Source: Arthrobacter sp. StoSoilB5 (lineage in GTDB: Bacteria; Actinomycetota; Actinomycetes; Actinomycetales; Micrococcaceae). Taken from it: 64,000 nucleotides of DNA. The DNA is taken from positions 2,666,001 to 2,730,000 of the forward strand of contig NZ_AP024646.1 in assembly GCF_019977235.1 (NCBI RefSeq), written 5' to 3'. The translations under genes and the position numbers were made by a program. A model generated the notes under the pieces. It was not told the DNA's origin, did no database searches, and saw only the letters and a list, made by a program, of their open reading frames with translations. Shown here piece by piece: positions 60,376 to 64,000 of the stretch (within the stretch, counting starts at the first letter, position 1; each line of letters opens with the position of its first letter).

Positions 60376-61724
60376 TCCAATTCACTTCCTTCGGTTTCGG
60401 GCAAGAACAGGCCGAGGATGACCGTGGCAAACAAGAACATGTTGATAAACAGAATCGTCGAGGTGGCTCCGGCGGCGGAGGCTAGGAGGAAACCGACAAG
60501 ACTCGGTGCGACCGTATTTGCGACCCGCTGACCGAAAATCCCGAACCCGTAGCCTGAGCCACGCATGGCCGAGGGATAGAGTTCGCCCATCCACGTGTCC
60601 CAGACACCCCAGGCTCCCAGGGCGAAGAAGGCAAGAGCGAACATGCCGATATACATTTCGGTTTCGGTTGCGGCTGTACCGAAGAAGAAACCGCCGCCTG
60701 CCGCTGCGAGGACGTAGATCGTGAATATCCATTTGCGGCCAAACCGTCCGGTTAGGTAGGAAGCTGTCATGTATCCGGGGATCATGAGGACCGCGCTCAG
60801 GGCAATGAAGGAAAAGCTTGATGAGGCGCTCAGTCCTCGCCCTTCAAGCAATGTTGGCATCCACGATTGAAGTCCCCAGTAGCCCCAGGAGAAGGTGAAG
60901 TTGATGAGGATTTGGATGACCGTGATCCGGCCCATCTTTCCCTTGAAGAGGCTCCAGATGGACTGCTTCTTGTCCTCCGACACGGTGAAAATGGTGCTAC
61001 GGGAGATGTCGCGTGCTCCCAAACGGTCGAGGACATCGTGCGCGTCCTCGTTCCGCCCCTTCCTCGCGAGCCAGTACGGGGATTCCGGAACGACTTTGTA
61101 CAGAACGATGCCCCACAGGCTGGCAAGTGCGCTAACGGCAATGACCCAGCGCCAGCCGTGCCCTCCGATCAGAGCAGCGGTGCCGAGGGCGGCCAGGATA
61201 CCGATCGGCCACCCTGCGGCAAGATAGACCGTGGCCCTTCCGCGGACCTTAACCGGGAGCAGTTCTTCACAATAGGGGAAAGTCACGGTGAACACGCCGG
61301 AGAACGCCAGACCGGCGAGGAAGCGAGCCACCGAGAGGGTCTCAAAGTTCGGTGCGAAGCAACTCAGGAGCGTGAAGACGCCATAACCGGCGAAGCTCCA
61401 TGCGCACGTAGCTTTCCTGCCGATCCGGTCAGAGATGGGCCCCCAAATTAGTGAGCCGGGGATCATGCCGAGGAAGAGCGCCGAGATGGCGATTCCTACC
61501 TGCGTCATGCCGACCTGCAGGCTAGTAGCCAGATCACCAGAAACGTAGGTGAGCATGAGCATTTCCCAGGCTTCGATCGCGAAAGCAATGAAGAGGACCG
61601 CGCAGATCTTGAAGTGGATGGACCCGAAAGGCATGTCGCGGAACGCGTGCCCGACGGCCATGGAGCGAGGTGGGCTCGCCGTCCCGGGCGCTTGCCCTGA
61701 AATGAGTGGGTCGATACTGGACAT
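60372..61724 (-). CDS. MFS transporter (sugar/aromatic acid-type)
   Basis: The 450-residue protein has 12 helices with LIWGPISDRIGRKATCAWSF between helices 2 and 3 and PESPYWLARKGRNEDAHDVL in the centre, features of the sugar porter/AAHS group. The ATG at 61724 follows GGAGG. It is coupled to the racemase and probably imports the hydantoin or a related compound. Confidence 0.88.
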   Translation of the reverse strand: MSSIDPLISGQAPGTASPPRSMAVGHAFRDMPFGSIHFKICAVLFIAFAIEAWEMLMLTYVSGDLATSLQVGMTQVGIAISALFLGMIPGSLIWGPISDRIGRKATCAWSFAGYGVFTLLSCFAPNFETLSVARFLAGLAFSGVFTVTFPYCEELLPVKVRGRATVYLAAGWPIGILAALGTAALIGGHGWRWVIAVSALASLWGIVLYKVVPESPYWLARKGRNEDAHDVLDRLGARDISRSTIFTVSEDKKQSIWSLFKGKMGRITVIQILINFTFSWGYWGLQSWMPTLLEGRGLSASSSFSFIALSAVLMIPGYMTASYLTGRFGRKWIFTIYVLAAAGGGFFFGTAATETEMYIGMFALAFFALGAWGVWDTWMGELYPSAMRGSGYGFGIFGQRVANTVAPSLVGFLLASAAGATSTILFINMFLFATVILGLFLPETEGSELE

Positions 61725-62290
61725 GTCTTGACCTCCGATATTTTGGACAGGATAAGAAGTACACGCAGGTTTCTGCACGGAGAACAGTCCGGATATCAGG
61801 GAATTCACCTCGGAGCAGCTCACCAAGCCTCCACTCGGCAGGTCGTCCTAGCCTCCCGCCGAGTGATTGCACTCACACTACAAACGAGGAGTGCTCAGGC
61901 AGTGTTCAGTTTGCACTTTCTTGATCCAGCCGATTGGGCGTAAAGCACTGCTCGTCTAAACGCGCACTCTCTGCGCAGGTCAAAAGGAGCCACGGTTTGT
62001 TTCGAGCACTTGTCCCTGCCCCGACCAGAATGGCTCGTGCCGCTACATCCCACCCGGAAGCGTCTTCGTTGTCGTCCTGAGGAGTGGCAGGCGCCAATTC
62101 AGTAAACCTCACGCCGATGGCGCCGAACCCACCGGCCTCAACAGTTTCTGGTGCCCGAACACCGGCATTATGCACACTGCCCGTCCAGCTGTAGCCGAAT
62201 CATGCAGTATGCCCACCATCTTGGTCGGCCCCGTATGTACCGTGATCTCTCACACACAAAGTTCCATTCCAAGACCATGAGGAGATACAC
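61725..62290. other. Divergent promoter region without recognised gene
   Basis: This 566-base stretch separates the MFS-racemase operon from hyuA. A minus-strand ORF at 61906-62175 (89 residues) contains GWDVAARAILVGAGTSARNK but no family was recognised, and it lacks a clear ribosome binding site. The promoters of both divergent units should lie here. Confidence 0.5.
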
Positions 62291-64000
62291 ATGCCGAACT
62301 ACAGGGTGTCGATGGATATCGGCGGAACCTTTACTGACATTGTGGCGTACGACCAGGACGCGGGAACCTACGCGGCTACGAAAGCGTCCACCACACCGGG
62401 GAACCTGAGTGCCGGAGTCATTGCCGGCCTCGAATCGATAGTTGATGATCTATCGGACATCGATTTCCTGGTCCACGGCACCACCCAGGGCCTGAACGCG
62501 TTCCTGGAACGTCGTGGGGTTCCCGTGCTACTGCTGTCAACGGCCGGCATCGAAGATACCTATCACATTGCCCGCGGCCCCCGTCTGGAGCTCTACAATG
62601 CTCAGTACCGCAAGCCTGCCCCGCTGATTGAGCGCAAGGACGTCATCGGCGTCGGTGGCAGGTTGGACAGTCAAGGCCAGGAACTCGTGCCCTTGGACGA
62701 ACTGGCAGTTCGCCAGGCAGCGCGCCGGGCAGTGGATGAGGGGTACGGCGCCGTCGCGGTTGCATTCCTGTTCAGCTACAAGAACCCCTCGCATGAACTC
62801 AGGGCCCGCGAAATCCTGATCGAGGAACTCGGACAAGACTTCACAGTCTCCCTTTCGCACGAAGCAGCCAAGGAATGGCGCGAATACGAACGCACGTCCT
62901 CCGCCGTCGTGGAGGCTTATACGGGGCCGGTTGTACGCAACTACCTCCTGGACCTGGAAGAGAAACTCGCTCACCGGGGAGTGGAAGCCCCGCTGCACAT
63001 CATGCAGTCCTCCGGCGGCGTCCTTACCGCCGAGTCCGCCCGTAAGCGCCCGCTGCAGACGCTGCTTTCCGGCCCCGTCGGCGGTGCCATGGGCGATGTC
63101 GAACTGGCGGGTGTCTCGGGCAGCCGCAACCTCATCGGTGTGGACATGGGCGGCACATCCTTTGACGTTTCCTTAGTGGTTGACGGCAAGCCGGACGTCT
63201 CCACGGAGGCCCACCTTGAAGGTCTGCCGATGCTCATGAGCGTTGTCAATATCCACACCGTCGGCGCTGGTGGCGGCTCCGTCGCTTGGCTCGAAGCCGG
63301 CGGCCTCCGGGTCGGACCACGTTCCGCAGGAGCCAATCCCGGGCCGGCCTGCTACGGCCGCGGCGGGACGGAACCCACCGTTACCGACGCAAACCTCGTG
63401 CTCGGCCGTGTCGACCCCGACTGGTTCGCCGGCGGACAGGTCGCCTTGGACCGTGAAGCCGCGATAACAGCCCTGAAAACAGTCGGTGACCAACTCGGGC
63501 TGGACCCCATAGCCATGGCCGAAGGCATCTGCGACGTCGCCAACTCGCAGATGGCCCAGGCCATTCGGACCATCACCATCTCCCGGGGTATCGAACCCCG
63601 CGACTTCTCCCTCGTGGCATTCGGCGGAGCTGGACCCATGCACGCCGTCTTCCTCGCTAAGGAGCTTGGCATCCCGGAAACGGTCGTTCCCCGCTTCCCC
63701 GGCGCTTTCTCGGCCTGGGGCATGCTGCAAACCAACATCCGCAAGGACTTTTCCGAACCCTACTTCTACCTCGACGAAGACATCGATGTGGCAGATATGG
63801 CTGGCATCCTGCGCTCGATGGAAGTCGAAGGCCTGTCGTCACTGGTCTCGGAAGGGGTCCCGGAGGAAAGCCGCGCCACGACGGCGTCCGTGGACGTCCG
63901 TTATCAATCGCAGGAGTTCTCCCTGAACGTTCCGCTGACGTCCGCTGACGAACCCGAATCTCCCGGCTTCATCGCCAACCTCGCTGTTCGCTTTTCCGCG
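62291..64000 (+). CDS. hyuA: Hydantoinase/oxoprolinase subunit A, partial (runs off the window)
   Basis: The frame is open from an ATG behind GAGGAGA to the last base (570 codons, no stop). It contains MDIGGTFTDIVAYDQ at the start and the second ATP-binding signature DMGGTSFDVSLVVDG near 286, followed by GAGGGSVAWLEAGGLRVG and EPTVTDANLVLGRVDP. It is related to the HyuA at 7875 but clearly a different copy. A hyuB gene is expected just after the window. The divergent racemase supports true hydantoin use. Confidence 0.93.
   Translation, partial: MPNYRVSMDIGGTFTDIVAYDQDAGTYAATKASTTPGNLSAGVIAGLESIVDDLSDIDFLVHGTTQGLNAFLERRGVPVLLLSTAGIEDTYHIARGPRLELYNAQYRKPAPLIERKDVIGVGGRLDSQGQELVPLDELAVRQAARRAVDEGYGAVAVAFLFSYKNPSHELRAREILIEELGQDFTVSLSHEAAKEWREYERTSSAVVEAYTGPVVRNYLLDLEEKLAHRGVEAPLHIMQSSGGVLTAESARKRPLQTLLSGPVGGAMGDVELAGVSGSRNLIGVDMGGTSFDVSLVVDGKPDVSTEAHLEGLPMLMSVVNIHTVGAGGGSVAWLEAGGLRVGPRSAGANPGPACYGRGGTEPTVTDANLVLGRVDPDWFAGGQVALDREAAITALKTVGDQLGLDPIAMAEGICDVANSQMAQAIRTITISRGIEPRDFSLVAFGGAGPMHAVFLAKELGIPETVVPRFPGAFSAWGMLQTNIRKDFSEPYFYLDEDIDVADMAGILRSMEVEGLSSLVSEGVPEESRATTASVDVRYQSQEFSLNVPLTSADEPESPGFIANLAVRFSA

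Overview
The window is high-GC actinobacterial chromosome. Protein style, frequent GTG/TTG starts and gene content (AcoR-like activator without sigma-54 features, PucR, GlxA, CGNR and ABATE-type regulators, paired SMR pumps) fit Arthrobacter or Paenarthrobacter (Micrococcaceae). This assignment is inference. No rRNA, tRNA or CRISPR array was seen.

Region 1 (about 1.5-32.4 kb) is one large catabolic cluster. It begins with a TetR regulator and ends with a paralogous TetR regulator, and both have a CTAACGA-type palindrome beside them. An AcoR-like Fis-type regulator follows the first TetR. The enzymes are two D-2-hydroxyacid dehydrogenases, a class III aminotransferase/aminomutase, an FAH-family hydrolase, a HyuA/HyuB pair, three Gfo/Idh/MocA dehydrogenases, an IolD-like TPP enzyme, an aldehyde dehydrogenase, an SDR, a sugar-acid dehydratase (IlvD/Edd), a large FAD/Fe-S 2-hydroxyacid dehydrogenase and a lone PxpB/KipI-like protein. 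Uptake is by an APC permease and a ribose-type ABC transporter. Six 17-bp dyads with the core TGTnnCA-N3-TGnnACA lie upstream of the transcription units, which suggests one regulon. The logic (oxidise a polyol or cyclitol, cleave a cyclic dione, dehydrate, process a lactam/amide and amine, oxidise 2-hydroxyacids) suggests catabolism of a cyclitol, aminocyclitol or sugar-acid-like compound. The substrate is unknown.

Region 2 (32.4-41 kb) is a scrap island. It holds a beheaded serine recombinase, two fragments of a nucleotidyltransferase-type toxin-antitoxin pair, a frameshifted MFS transporter, a truncated NUDIX gene, a low-GC glycosyltransferase, the C-terminal half of an AurF-like diiron oxygenase, a frameshifted GerMN fragment, and a universal-stress-protein fragment fused to a duplicated alcohol dehydrogenase tail. 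A complete IS5-type element ends exactly at an SMR efflux gene pair.

Region 3 (41-53.6 kb) is ordinary accessory metabolism. It has a CGNR regulator with a striking dyad facing a luciferase-like monooxygenase, HxlR/SnoaL-like genes, a TenA pseudogene, an MFS-GH3-TetR beta-glucoside operon with its own operator, and an MBL hydrolase/isochorismatase pair facing a GlxA-type regulator.

Region 4 (53.7-64 kb) is a hydantoin-type region. An internally deleted copy of the IS element lies upstream of a hydantoinase-like/DUF917/PucR operon. Then come a quinone-oxidoreductase-type ADH (source of the duplicated tail), a truncated racemase start, an Asp/Glu (hydantoin) racemase, an MFS transporter and a HyuA that runs off the window.
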